NCBI GenBank assembly: GCA_013423325.1
Contig: BLJB01000094.1
Coordinates: 1-64,000, forward strand
DNA: 64,000 nucleotides
Source: Usnea hakonensis
Taxonomy: Eukaryota > Ascomycota > Lecanoromycetes > Lecanorales > Parmeliaceae
Reading direction: 5' to 3'
Shown: in pieces, positions 9,699-20,585 of the stretch
How positions within the stretch are numbered: position 1 is the stretch's first letter
Layout of the letters: each line of letters starts with the position of its first letter
Notes under the pieces: generated by a model
The model's input: the letters and a program-made list of their open reading frames with translations, nothing else
What the model was told of the DNA's origin: nothing
Databases searched by the model: none
Made by a program: the position numbers and the translations under genes

Positions 9699-10458
9699 TC
9701 TTTGTGCTCTTTTGAATGCTAGAGGGTGTGTATGCCGTATGTGGAGGCTGGTTTTGAGGTATGTGGTGAGAAAGAGCAAATACACTGGATAGCTTTGTAC
9801 AGAAAGAGAATTGGACTGGAAGATTGGAGCAGCGCATCTTGTTGTGTGGTTGTCTCATTTTCTCATTGTATCTTCATTAATGCCAAGCCATGCCCTAGAT
9901 TTTTGCCCTAATCGTCCGGGGTACACGCCTTTTTCTCACCCCCAGTCCCCGCTTCCTATCGGCCTTGTTGGCCCTGCAAATATCGTGAGACAGAAACGGT
10001 CTTTTGCCTGAATAGCACGCTTGGTCATGTGGCAAGTGGGACTGCTCAAGTTCCTGGGCTACTTTCGCCAACAATCAGAACGTGAAGCTTCAAGACACAA
10101 TCACCACTCCGGCTCCTCGCTCAGATCGCCTCCATTAAAGATCTCCTCGCAGACCTTAGAGCCTGACTCATAGACGCCGAAGTCTACTGAAATGGTTTAC
10201 TCCTCAGCGACTGCCATGATCAATCAAGCATGTAGCCAGTAGTTCACCTAGGGAAAACCATTGGTGCGATTTTGACAAGATACTCATCTCCAAATTTTCA
10301 GATCGAGATTCTCATCGGATATTTCTCACCTCACTACATTGTGCTACATCATTATTTTCATTCCTTGAGCACGGCCGAGATTGAGAAAATCCGACTCGCA
10401 AAACCCTAGTCCTACTGCGGCGCAAAGACCTAGCAATTCTTATTCTAGCGTTCTTCGT
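9699..10458. other. Intergenic
   Basis: Between the DoxX-like gene and the ankyrin pseudogene I see only short frames without family features. Confidence 0.45.
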
Positions 10459-11945
10459 CTAAGTAGCAAAATGGCGGAAAGTCTCGACAAGATCAGCAGA
10501 ATGCATCTGCTCAGCAATCCCTAACGCAGTGCGCCCACTCGTATCCATGATATCGACGTCCACCCCAGCTTCCAAAAACATCTTGACGGTCTCCATGTGT
10601 CGACAGCCTGTAGCAACATGCAAAGAAGTCCCTCCAGTATCAAGTGATTGAACACTTAGGTTGACATCTCTTCTCGAGAAGCATGCGCATGATCTCGTAG
10701 TTCGGACATTTGGCCGCCGTATGGGCCGGGGTCATATTCCCTTGGAAGACGGCATTTCGATCAGCACCAGCGTCGAGGAGCAATCTGACGATGCTAGGCC
10801 GGTTCTTTTTCATTGCGATATAGCGGCGTGTGCAGTGATCCCGCTTCCTTCGCGTCTACATTCGCCCCTCCGGCGAGCAGCGCAGACACAATGGCCTCCT
10901 CAGACCATTCAGCGGCGTTTTGAAGAGGTATCCAGCCCATTCGGTTGTCAGTGCCATCTGCCCATGCCCCTGCTTGCAGCATCATTTGCAGGGTCTCTAG
11001 TCTATCTCCTCTTCTGCTCGTTCTTCCACAGAGAAGAAACAGGGCTGATTCAAGGGGATTGTGGCAATCTAGCTCGGCACCCAATTGGATCGGTTTCCGG
11101 ACAGCGCTGGAACAGCCTTCTATGGCGGCGACCATAAGTGGCGTGTCGTCGCAAGAGTTTCTTGCTTCGATGTTAGCTTTAGCAGCTGCTAAGATTTCGA
11201 TAGCATCCGCCTGATCATACTCGGCTGCTAGACCAAGTGGTGTCTCGTTGCTCATCTGCTCATTAGCAATGTCAATGTTGCCTGTATGAGCCACGAGGCA
11301 ACGAAGAACCTCGAGGTTGCCCCTCGCTGCAGCAATGTGGAGCGGCTTCCACCCTCTGTTGTCGCACTCTTCTGTAGAGAAACCTTTTCCAATTAGATCC
11401 TCAGCGGTATAGACATCGTTTTTTCGTGCCGCTGCATGGAGCACGTTTTCGCCTTCACACTGTTTCAGTTGAGTCGGAATACTTTCCTCTCTTTGTCTCT
11501 ACCACATATACTGGAACTGATTTTCAATATCATACTGCATGGGGCCAGCCTCACGCAAGAGAATCGATTCCTTGGTTTGGGAGAAGTCGGTCCCTCCGAG
11601 TCGAAGTACGGTGCAATGGGTTGCTGCTTCAAAGCCATGGTAATCAGCAGTGTCAGCTTTCTCGATGATTAAAATTGGAACTGCATGTTCTTTGAACACC
11701 CAGGCGTCTGAAAACTCGTGAGTGATGATATACGCATTGCCTTGAGTGATAGCGTTGTCGAGATTGCCGATCGTCTCTTCGCTCTCACTCGCGATAAGAG
11801 CGCACAGGATCCGCCCGTTTTCAACGCTCAATTTGAGGATTGTCCGCGCGAACCGCTTCTTTTGTCTCACGTATGGAGGGAGACTATGGCTTAGAGAAGC
11901 ACTACCGGGTGGGAACCTGTAACGCTGGCTCTGCGGAAGAGAGGG
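10459..11945 (-). pseudogene. Ankyrin-repeat gene, broken
   Basis: The minus strand encodes an ankyrin-repeat protein with several typical units: WKPLHIAAARGNLEVLRCLV, ETPLGLAAEYDQADAIEILA, then TPAHTAAKCPNYEIMRMLLE and TSLHVATGCRHMETVKMFLE. Three lesions break it: an in-frame TAG at 11499-11501, a frameshift near 10818 and another near 10668. The final frame ends at the TAG at 10461-10459. The N-terminal 150 residues before the repeats are of unknown type. There is no ATG at the 5' end of the open frame, so the start is unresolved. It faces the decayed HET gene head to head and slightly overlaps it. Sequencing error could explain one lesion but hardly all three. Confidence 0.7.
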
Positions 11946-12878
11946 ATGTCACTTGATCATTTGCAGCGGTGTATTGATCAAAGTGAAAGCGAGTGGCTCT
12001 GGATTGATCAGATAGCCATGCCAGAAGTCTTTGAAGACATGACCGCAACGCAGAAGTTACAAACAGAACGGCTTCGCATCCGCATTGTCAACAATCTAAA
12101 CTCCGTCTATAGTCGAGCCGACAAAGTGATGATAACAGACAGCGCGCTATTACGCCTCAGGGCATCGAGTTTAGTTGACGCCGCTTATGTCCTCTCGATG
12201 GGGTATTGAATGACTCGCCTCTGGCCAATGACAGAGTGTAGGCTAGCGCGCAAGGTGCTTCTAAAGACAAAAGATCAGTCATTTGACCTTGACGTAATCA
12301 TTGATTATGTCGCTCGTATGATAAACAATGACCAACATCGCTATCACCCCCTGCTTGACCGCTTGAAGCCCGTGAGACCGACGCCGCCATGGAGCGAGCG
12401 CCTGATTACTTACCGCGATGTAACAAATCCAGACGCCCAAGTCTTTCACGACATCATTTGTGCGTGCGAGACTAGATTCACTAATATCGAGGTTGACATT
12501 GCTAAGGCTCTGTTCTCTTTTTAGAACCTCAAGTGGGGTTTTGAGTAGACTCTGGATGATGGCTTGCATCATATAGAGGAGCGATTCCCAGATCAGATAC
12601 CACTGCTTCGTCACTATGATAAGTATATGCAGCTCGGCTTGCCTAAGTGATGCTGAGGAGACATCGCAAATGGACTGAGGATGTCATCACGATATACGCA
12701 TAATGGTTTACTTGTGCTATTCAGAAGAGACGTGTTTGACAGTGCCGGAAAATCAGTAGCTAAGGCGATTTCTGATGGGTGAAAACCAGTACTCGTACAT
12801 GAGTAGGGGATTCATGTCCTCGCTTTATCAAGTAGATATCTTCCGGACACCACATCCAGATATGCAATGAAGGGTTAG
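11895..12878 (+). pseudogene. HET-domain gene remnant
   Basis: One plus-strand frame runs from 11895 to 12878 and is interrupted by several in-frame stops, for example TGA at 12207, TAG at 12522 and TAG at 12546. The part around 11985-12290 carries HET-domain features: the segment SEWLWIDQIAMPE, a YSRADKVMITDSA stretch, and MTRLWPMTECRLA, which matches the R-x-W-T-x-x-E core. The TGA stands exactly where the motif has Trp (TGG to TGA), as RIP or deamination would make it. HET proteins trigger cell death after fusion of unlike hyphae. This copy is non-functional. Confidence 0.7.
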
Positions 12879-14383
12879 GGCTTCCTTATCAAAAAGGTGA
12901 CTGCCTCGACTGCCCAGCAGAAGACCGTTCATAATTGCATCCCTCAACGAGCGCTTTCACAATGGAGAATGCCTTCTTTTTCTCTCTACTACTAGGTTTA
13001 CCAGTGTGTGCCACCATCAACTGAAGAAATGAATAAGTCCTTGCGGCCGTCCTACACCCGCAGACTCGCCTGACTTTCCTGTGCAGCCAAGTGTTTCTCA
13101 CCAACGCCATCAAGTTCCAAGTAGTCTACGCGGAGGACTAGCAACTTCTTGGGCCTTCCCGTCAGCCAAGAAGGGAAAAACAGCGCGACCACAACGAGTC
13201 CCCCTCTTCCCTACCCTACCTTTGCCCACCACAGCACTCGCATAGTCCTGCCGTCTTCCGAGCAGATCCTTTACCAGTCGACGCTATGGCTGGCCCGAAT
13301 ACTTCAGCGAAACATCTACAAGGCATTAGAGAAGCGTTTAAGAGGATGGTATTGCAAAATACTGCGAGAATTTGAAAAATAGCTGAAGTAGTAGCAAAGC
13401 AAAGTCGAAACAGATTCCAAGGAATCCCCTAAGAAAGGAAAGGAAATACCATGAAAGAAAGAGGAAGCCTCAGGAAATGGGCAGGGAAGACCCAGCATGA
13501 ACCCCTAAAATCTATATACGGCAAACATACGAGGGTTCGAGGTGCTTCCGAAAGTTTCTACACGGCTCCAGGACTATGATAATCGATCCAAGTGACGAAG
13601 ATACTGATGTACCCCGCACAAGGCCATATATATCGATTTTGTATCGCCTGCAGTACGACAGAAATGATTGCGAGAGATGGACGGCATCGTGTGCCGTGTG
13701 CAAGAAGTGAAAGAGATGCTACGCGGGCATAGTCTACAAGGGATAATGTGATCAGTCCTAGCTGAGGAGTTCCCTTTCATACCACGTCGTAGTCCAAATA
13801 TTGATGCGTCAAACATCAGCGCTCGCAAAACTACAGTTTTTGACTCATTGGATAGTCACGAGTGTTCCCTGCCGTCGCGGATTGTCGATTGCAAAGGGGA
13901 CGACCTGGCATAGCACAGTGTCTGCACTCTAGCTCTACCTTTGGCCTCAGAGTCATGTGTAAGTCATGCGTTTCACAAGATTGGCGCTGAACCTTCTAGC
14001 GTTGGTTCCTCTAGTTCATCAATTGAAATTTGCTCTATCATGACGGGCCTGCTGAAAAGCTTCTTCGACGTCCGCAATGACTCCCATGCTTGATGCTATC
14101 TACTTCAATTCACACCTGCTAGGATAGAAGACGGGCAATTAACAAAGCACAGAGGTCAAAGCTACAGAGGGCACACCGTGTAGAGACATAAAACTGCTAA
14201 AAGGAGCATTTCTCATCCCGCTACTCGTAAGCACTAGTCCACTCAAAGTGGGGGCCGAGGGCATTACAAGTCTGCGGAACGCTCGTACAGGTCCCCAAGT
14301 AGAGCGCAGTCGTTGTAGATGTACTTACATGTGACCCCAGGGAATCAGACAAATGATGCGTATCCACTTGTAATATTATCAAG
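12879..14383. other. Intergenic, no secure gene
   Basis: The longest open frames show no family features. A plus-strand frame near 13577-13710 encodes a short acidic-then-cysteine-bearing peptide that ends WTASCAVCKK before a stop. It could be the start of a lost gene, but nothing supports this. Confidence 0.4.
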
Positions 14384-15640
14384 ATGGCTTCTGTGGCCCC
14401 CGAACAACAGCTTGGGCAGGCCAGGCAGCCCGACGGTGACAAGCATCTTCAAACATCGAGCGCTGATACCATACTCCCGACCGCACATATCCCCAACGGC
14501 ACCCTTGCTCACCCCGAAGTACTCCAAAGCCTTACTTCTCGTCCTGGACAAATCTCGTACCTCGTAACGGCAGGTCGCTACCGCGTCACACTAGATCAAG
14601 AAACGAGCGAAGCCGGCATAGTGACTAGCACGGGCGAGCCATGGATTGTCCAAGACCCCGATCCTTCCATGCGGGAAACATTAGGAATGCATATTGAATG
14701 CACATTTCTCACTGCCAACGCTTTGCGTGTGCGCATAGGCCTTGCAGCGTCCTTCCCGTTTCCAGATGCTTACCCAGTCGACCCTGATTTTCCTCCCTCT
14801 GCGCTACGGAAATATCTTTTCCCACCTGGTGCCTCCACTGAGCCAGTCGCTGGAGGACCGCGGGACGATCTGTCGTGTGGATTAGAATTGCGCGCAAATG
14901 ACGGGGAGATGTGGATAAATCCACGAGGCGCAGGATTAGAATTACGCCATTTGGGCTCTCCTTTTGGCCTCCGTGCTACTTGGAAAATGCCACCGGGGCC
15001 GCCTGGGTTGAATGACGATATCAGCGATGGCGAAAACAACGATGAAAGTAGCGGTAAGCAGGACGAGCATGGAGATCCCGTGTCTAGCGGTGAAGGACCT
15101 GTGTTGGATCAGGCATACCTAGGCCCCTTCAGCCCTCCCGCGATGATACCCAGTGGCCTTTTAAACACAAATACCGCACTCGTGGGCACGGAGCTGTTCT
15201 GGCTGGCCCCTGGCGAGAAACTTCAAAGCGGAGGTCCAGGTCGACACAGAGCGCGTAAGAGGCCCCTATCACCGGGAGTACCAGAACTTGGAAGTCAATC
15301 AGCCTCTGAGAGCGAGCAGCCAGCGACGGAAATCGCGGAGCATTCCCGCGGCGAAGATGTAACTCCCATACCCGAGGGCATGCGTGACGAAATGATGACC
15401 CATTTCGGAGGCCACTTTATTGAGGAGTCGACGAGAGCTATGCCGCCGCCGTTCCTGCATACAGACCGTGGGTGGGGGATTTTGATGAAGGATCCTGTGC
15501 AGGTGAGATTACGAGGGTTGCTTGATGGGCGTGCACAGGTGGCCTTGATGATGGGTGCGGGGGAAAGGGGGATGGTGGAGTACATTATTGTGATGGGGGA
15601 AGCGCTGGAGGCGTGTAAAGAGGAGTACCCTGTTAAGTGA
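14384..15640 (+). CDS. Hypothetical protein, 418 aa, single exon
   Basis: This is an intact, intronless frame from ATG 14384 to TGA 15640. The N-terminal third is of globular composition, with Pro-rich turns around SFPFPDAYPVDPDFPPSALR. An acidic, Ser-rich linker follows (about residues 205-235), then a basic patch GRHRARKRP near 287. The C-terminal part includes FIEESTRAMPPPFLHTDRGWG and ends in a possible alpha/beta segment with VEYIIVMGEALEACKEE. There is no signal peptide, no membrane helix and no motif I can assign. Codon use and length argue for a real gene. Neighbours give no functional clue. Confidence 0.75.
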   Translation: MASVAPEQQLGQARQPDGDKHLQTSSADTILPTAHIPNGTLAHPEVLQSLTSRPGQISYLVTAGRYRVTLDQETSEAGIVTSTGEPWIVQDPDPSMRETLGMHIECTFLTANALRVRIGLAASFPFPDAYPVDPDFPPSALRKYLFPPGASTEPVAGGPRDDLSCGLELRANDGEMWINPRGAGLELRHLGSPFGLRATWKMPPGPPGLNDDISDGENNDESSGKQDEHGDPVSSGEGPVLDQAYLGPFSPPAMIPSGLLNTNTALVGTELFWLAPGEKLQSGGPGRHRARKRPLSPGVPELGSQSASESEQPATEIAEHSRGEDVTPIPEGMRDEMMTHFGGHFIEESTRAMPPPFLHTDRGWGILMKDPVQVRLRGLLDGRAQVALMMGAGERGMVEYIIVMGEALEACKEEYPVK

Positions 15641-15861
15641 GAGGTCTTGCGTATGGACCGTGACTTAATTTAGGACCCAGGTCTCAAGGACCAAAGAGCT
15701 ACCGAAGTCATGAAATTAGGGTTTTGGAGGCCACTCTGTTGTTCTGATCTTTGTAAGAGTGACCGAGAAGAAAGAATCGCTTGTGTAGCAATGTACAAGA
15801 TAACTCAAGAATGACGTTTGAATATCAGAAACTCGTCAGGTAGTTCGATATCTTGGAAAAG

Positions 15862-16628
15862 ATGATGATCAAGGCCGCAAAAAACATGACTCCGGGCAAC
15901 CCCGGAACGCTGATCATATTGGCTCAGCTAGCTTCTTTCCTACTGAAACAGAAAAGTACTTACGAAACCGAAGAAATCTTCAGAGAGATGCTGGAAAATA
16001 ACACTCAAACGCTGGGCGCGGATGGTTCTTCGACTCTCCAGGTCTCGAAAATACTGGATATCGTCGCAAAGTACCACAAGTTGTTCAAGCACCTGGAGGA
16101 GGTTACACGACGGTTCGGTGCGAATCGTCCCAAAACGCTGGAAGCTTCAAGGGTAGTCATGAAGATATACGCTAGTGCGGATAAAGCAACTGATAATATT
16201 TTAAGGCTGCCCTCAGTTCCGGAGGGACATATTGAAGAGCCCAGATGGAACGACGAGAAATCACGAGGATGGGATGACGAACTCCATAGTAGACTTGTTT
16301 CAACCATTGCGAAATACAAGGAAAAGGTGCGAAACGGCCCACGGCGTGATTGGGCGCAAGAACTCAAGGTAAGCTGCTATTGTCTTCACTAAACTATTCG
16401 AAGAGCGCTAACGCTTTCTCGACGGGGATATAGAAAATTCGTTCCGGTGATTTTTCTAATGCTGCGACGGTTTTTGACCAAGAAGACAATCAAGCAGAGC
16501 ACTCTCAGGAGATGGAAGGACGAAGACTTGAAGAGGGCAGAAACCCTCAGTCCAGAGTGTCCCTATGGGTAGTCAGTCACACGAGTGGAGCTATCTTACG
16601 AATTTCTAGAAAGCCAGACACTGTATGA
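15862..16628 (+). CDS. TPR-like fragment protein, about 233 aa
   Basis: Exon 1 15862-16368, intron 16369-16433 (GTAAGC donor, GCTAAC branch, TAG acceptor) and exon 2 16434-16628 join in whole codons. The segment TYETEEIFREMLENNTQTLG is a kinesin-light-chain-type TPR helix pair. The rest is helical and highly charged. The frame is open 5' of the ATG as far as a TAG ending at 15843, which could be a splice acceptor (CAGGTAG). Upstream exons may therefore exist or have been lost. It resembles the C-terminal part of larger TPR proteins and is related in type, not closely in sequence, to the gene at 6335-7323. Function unknown. Confidence 0.5.
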
Positions 16629-19600
16629 GGCAACTGTGGAGTGGGCCTACTGAGCGCATTGAAGCTAGAATCAGAATTGATTTTTGTCCAACAGCTCACA
16701 GTAAATGCAACAACAACAACAATAAAGCAGCTGGCAAGAATGGCTCCGACAGACTTATCGGGCAAAAAAGCAAAAAGAAAAAGCATTTTGTTCTCTTCCC
16801 CTGGTCCAGCAACACATTCTTCGGATACACAAATCTCACTCGGCCATCCGGCGTCAGTATCCTTGTCTGTCACAAAGTGAATAGCACAGAGTCAACCACC
16901 ATCTTCTGCGGTGTTCCGCACAACACGCTATTTACAAACGACGCCACAAACACCAGCAATCAAACAACTAGCCTTACCACTCTATACCGAACAACCGACA
17001 CGAGGACTCCTGAGCCAAGCTCACTAGTAGTACTCTTACTCTTTCTCAGCAGTGGCTTTTTTCCTTCCGGCACTACGGCTCTTCAATGACCGAAACGACA
17101 CCACCTGCGTAGGTATATACACATCGTACGGTCAATCTTAACAACTTTCCTGGACTAAGACGTCCCATCCACCAGTGGCGATGACATGGAACATGGCGGA
17201 CGGAGTGACTAGCTAGCGGAATCTTTTACCCGTGGTCTTGAAGAGCTCAGCTGAGGTCCTCGTGATATGTTATTCAAGGTCATATGTTATTCAACCAGAG
17301 AAACTTTGAACCTGTCACACCTAATCAGCAACTGTGATAAGACAATGATTTGGCGGCGGAAAGTTGCGAAGACTTTTTTCCTTTCCGCATAGTCTATAGA
17401 GAAAAATGGCTAATGAGGATCAAGTTCAGGTGTGTATCTTATCGTTGGTATCATTTCTATGCTCCATTTGCTGGCCCTGTGATCAATAGAGAATGAACGC
17501 CCCCCGCCACTCCCTTACCCTCCTCTAGCTGGACTCACTCAATCCACATTAGCAAACAAAAGCAATTGGCTGCAGACGACGCCCCCAATCGCAACTAATT
17601 CACACCAACAGTCTCAGCTCCACCATCTCCGTCCTCCGCCTTCCCCCTCCACTCTCACCCATGCCCACCTGATACCCCCCCTAGCACCAGCGCCGCAGGC
17701 TACACTACACTACACTATAACCTACCTTACCCATCATCCATCATCCGTCCTAGCTCTAAACCATACTATCATGACTCCGCTCACCCCGCCCACCCGTGCC
17801 CCACCACCTCCAAAAAGCAAGCCCCAAAGACTAACCTTATAAGAAGCGATGACTCATCCTCACCTCACCTCAAAATCCACGTGGTCCCTGATCCGTAGTC
17901 TTACATTTTTTTAGCTCATGTCCCCAAGAAAACCCCGCCCACCCCCTCCACCCTCCCCACCCTCCCTCCGGAGGGTAAAAAAATAAGCATTAGGAGAAAA
18001 TAATCGATCTCGACCGCCGCCACCCCCCACTATTAATCCCACATGTAAGACATGTGAGTCCGCGTGAACATGCAGAGATGGTGTAGCCAGTACTTGCAAA
18101 TGACCTCCACCGGAAAAATATGTCCGGAGGTTGTTCACGAGGACTTGGCTGAGTGGGGCGAGATACCTACCTAAAGGGAAGTAGAAAAAATTGGTTGGAT
18201 ACCTTAGAAGGCTTGAGACGGCCCGCGGGAATACAGGTCTTGTGTGTCGTGTACGTGGAGCTGAAGGGATTCAGTGAGGAGGGTGGGGCAGACTGCAGAG
18301 GTAGAAAGACGAGGTACGAGGATAGCGAGTCGTATAGTGGGGCTTGCGGTTAGTGTATGGGCCCGGAAAGAACCCCTCGCGAAGACAACAGTGCTGGAGG
18401 GAAGGTCAGAAAAAGTCATGTACGTAGGAGTACGTAGTCATACATAAAGGTACATACCGACAGCACGATCCCCCCTCTCTTCCATGCAAAATATTCCTCC
18501 TACATGCTCTCGCCCTAAAATGCCGTGCATCAACTCCCCGCTGCACTCTATTATTCGTCATCCACATGCACGTCCCACCTTTCAGCCGCACAATCTTTAT
18601 TTATTTTCCCCGCTGGAGATATTCGGCCGCCGCGCCAAAAGTTTCTTTTTCATCCATCCTCCATCTGCACTGGACCCCTTCCCCCCCTAACCCACCACCC
18701 CAAAAAAAAACCCCCCCAAAAGAAATAAAAACGTGGCAAACGCACACATGACAGATCCATGCTAACGTGGCCGAAAGACCCAGCCAAGATCATGCATGCT
18801 AGAGACTGGAAACAGGCAAGCTGCACGTCAGACAGAAGTCGGTCGCACATGAACAGAGACGCCGGATTGCAAGATTGGAAACGATGGGTTGAGGAATCTT
18901 GTTACCTTGGTTCTGCACGAGATGCCACTTATTAAGGATTACGGTACATACGTACTGCACTGCAACGTTTGCGACACATCGTTGTCGTCATAACACGGAC
19001 CCAAGTGTGAAATCCCCGATAGCCGATTCTTCTATTCTTCTCGTCCTCCTTCGTCATTGAGCATCGAGCAGGGATAGACATGTCAACAGGCGACCGCGAA
19101 GTGCATCCACCTTCATCGAGTCATTTCCAGAACAATTACATACCTCACAGCAGACCCTACAGCCCAGGAAAGAAGGCAAACATACTTTCTCATGGAACCA
19201 ATGCCGCTGACCCGGAGCGGGTGTAAGGGGAAGCTCGCTGCTCGCAACAAAGTCAATCGAGCAAAATCTGACGCACGTCATGCTGTAAAGATGACGAAAA
19301 CGACCCCACTCCCAGCAGTCCAACAGATGCAAAGAGCGCAGTAGAATGTAGGCAAACGGACTGCATCGAACACAACAGCTGAGCCCGAGTGCGCGTCTCG
19401 GTTCAAGGAGGCAGGGTCGAGCCGCATGGCGCCCATAGCGCAGCCGCATGGGTTTTTGGGGAGAGGGCGGTGGCACAATTACTTTATGCTTACCTTAAGT
19501 AGACACGATGACAGGGTTTGGGCGACATACTTGCGAACCCTGCAGGTGGCGATACGTAGGTAGTACGAGAGTAACACAGGATTAGCTCTCTGCAAGTACG

Positions 19601-20585
19601 GTATGCATAAAGTGCAGAGTTATTACAAATTGCCAAGGGAACTGCTCTGCAAACTGCCAGTGATTTACCTCTATGCTTTCGCACATGTTCGTAGACCGTG
19701 GTTTGCCTGGTTGACAAAACAAAGGTAATGTTTGCCTGCTGGCAAAGGTCTGTAAGTAGATATGTTGTAAGTAGCAGACCCATAATTTTTTTCCACATAG
19801 GTAATCCTTGTCGCATCGAGGTACGTACCGCACAGACGAACTTGTCCTGCCAATAGCAATCATGTCCGAAAAAAAAAATAAGAGGCATAAGTAAATACGA
19901 TAAAGCAAAGTACGGATTCGTCAGTGGCGCGGCCGAGGCGACAATTAAATGCCCTACTCGTCTAACTTGCTTTTTTCGCTTCCCATAAACAAGTCTAAAA
20001 AGGCACGAGTACATCGGATGACCTGTTTTTAGTAGTCCTTTGGCAAGCAACACGAGGTCACCCAAAGTCACCAATATCTTAGTAAGACCTAAATGAACGC
20101 CCCGCTTGGGTCCCATGCATCATGCCCACTGCCCCTCTTTCTCATGGCCAACAAACCCCTCCGGTTCCTAGGAATGAGCCTTGGGGCCTATGATAAGGCC
20201 GAGTATGCAGTCATGCAGTAGTTTCCCAGCTTTCTTCCTCCGAGAGAGCCCAGCAGACATGGCCCCCAGGCTAGCCTAACGGACGTGCCTACTTGGGTCT
20301 GGCCCATGCGAGTCATCCGACACTACGGCGACCTGGCGTCTTGGTGTTCGCTAAAGGATGCGCTACAGGGTTAGTCACATCGAAAGCCTGCATCTGCACG
20401 TCAAGACGAATTGCAGTAGCCAGAAAACGGTCAAAGAGAGTAAGTGTTCTCGCACGAGAATTAGCCCTATCCACAATTACAAATTACAAAGCAGACTTTC
20501 CGAGCGAGTCCTGCAGCATTCTGGGTCATTACGCATCCTTGTCTGGCAAGAATTCCAAACCCCACCTCGTATCCGTCTTTCACTC
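16629..20585. other. Long gene-poor stretch
   Basis: Nearly 4 kb without a recognisable gene. The sequence includes C-rich runs (17500-17960, 18640-18720), many GTACGTA-type palindromes (near 18420-18455 and 18945) and CAT-rich tracts. One plus-strand ATG exon-like start, MANEDQVQ followed by GTGTGT, occurs near 17406, but no continuing exon was found. A minus-strand frame of about 200 codons at 19490-20116 has no family features and unlikely composition. Confidence 0.45.

Noticed and set aside
16625..17089. Plus-strand frame of 154 codons after the TPR fragment
   Set aside because: Asn/Thr/Lys low complexity and overlap with the stop codon of the preceding gene; no motif.
19490..20116. Minus-strand frame of 208 codons
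   Set aside because: Random-looking composition, no family features, no splice or leader support.
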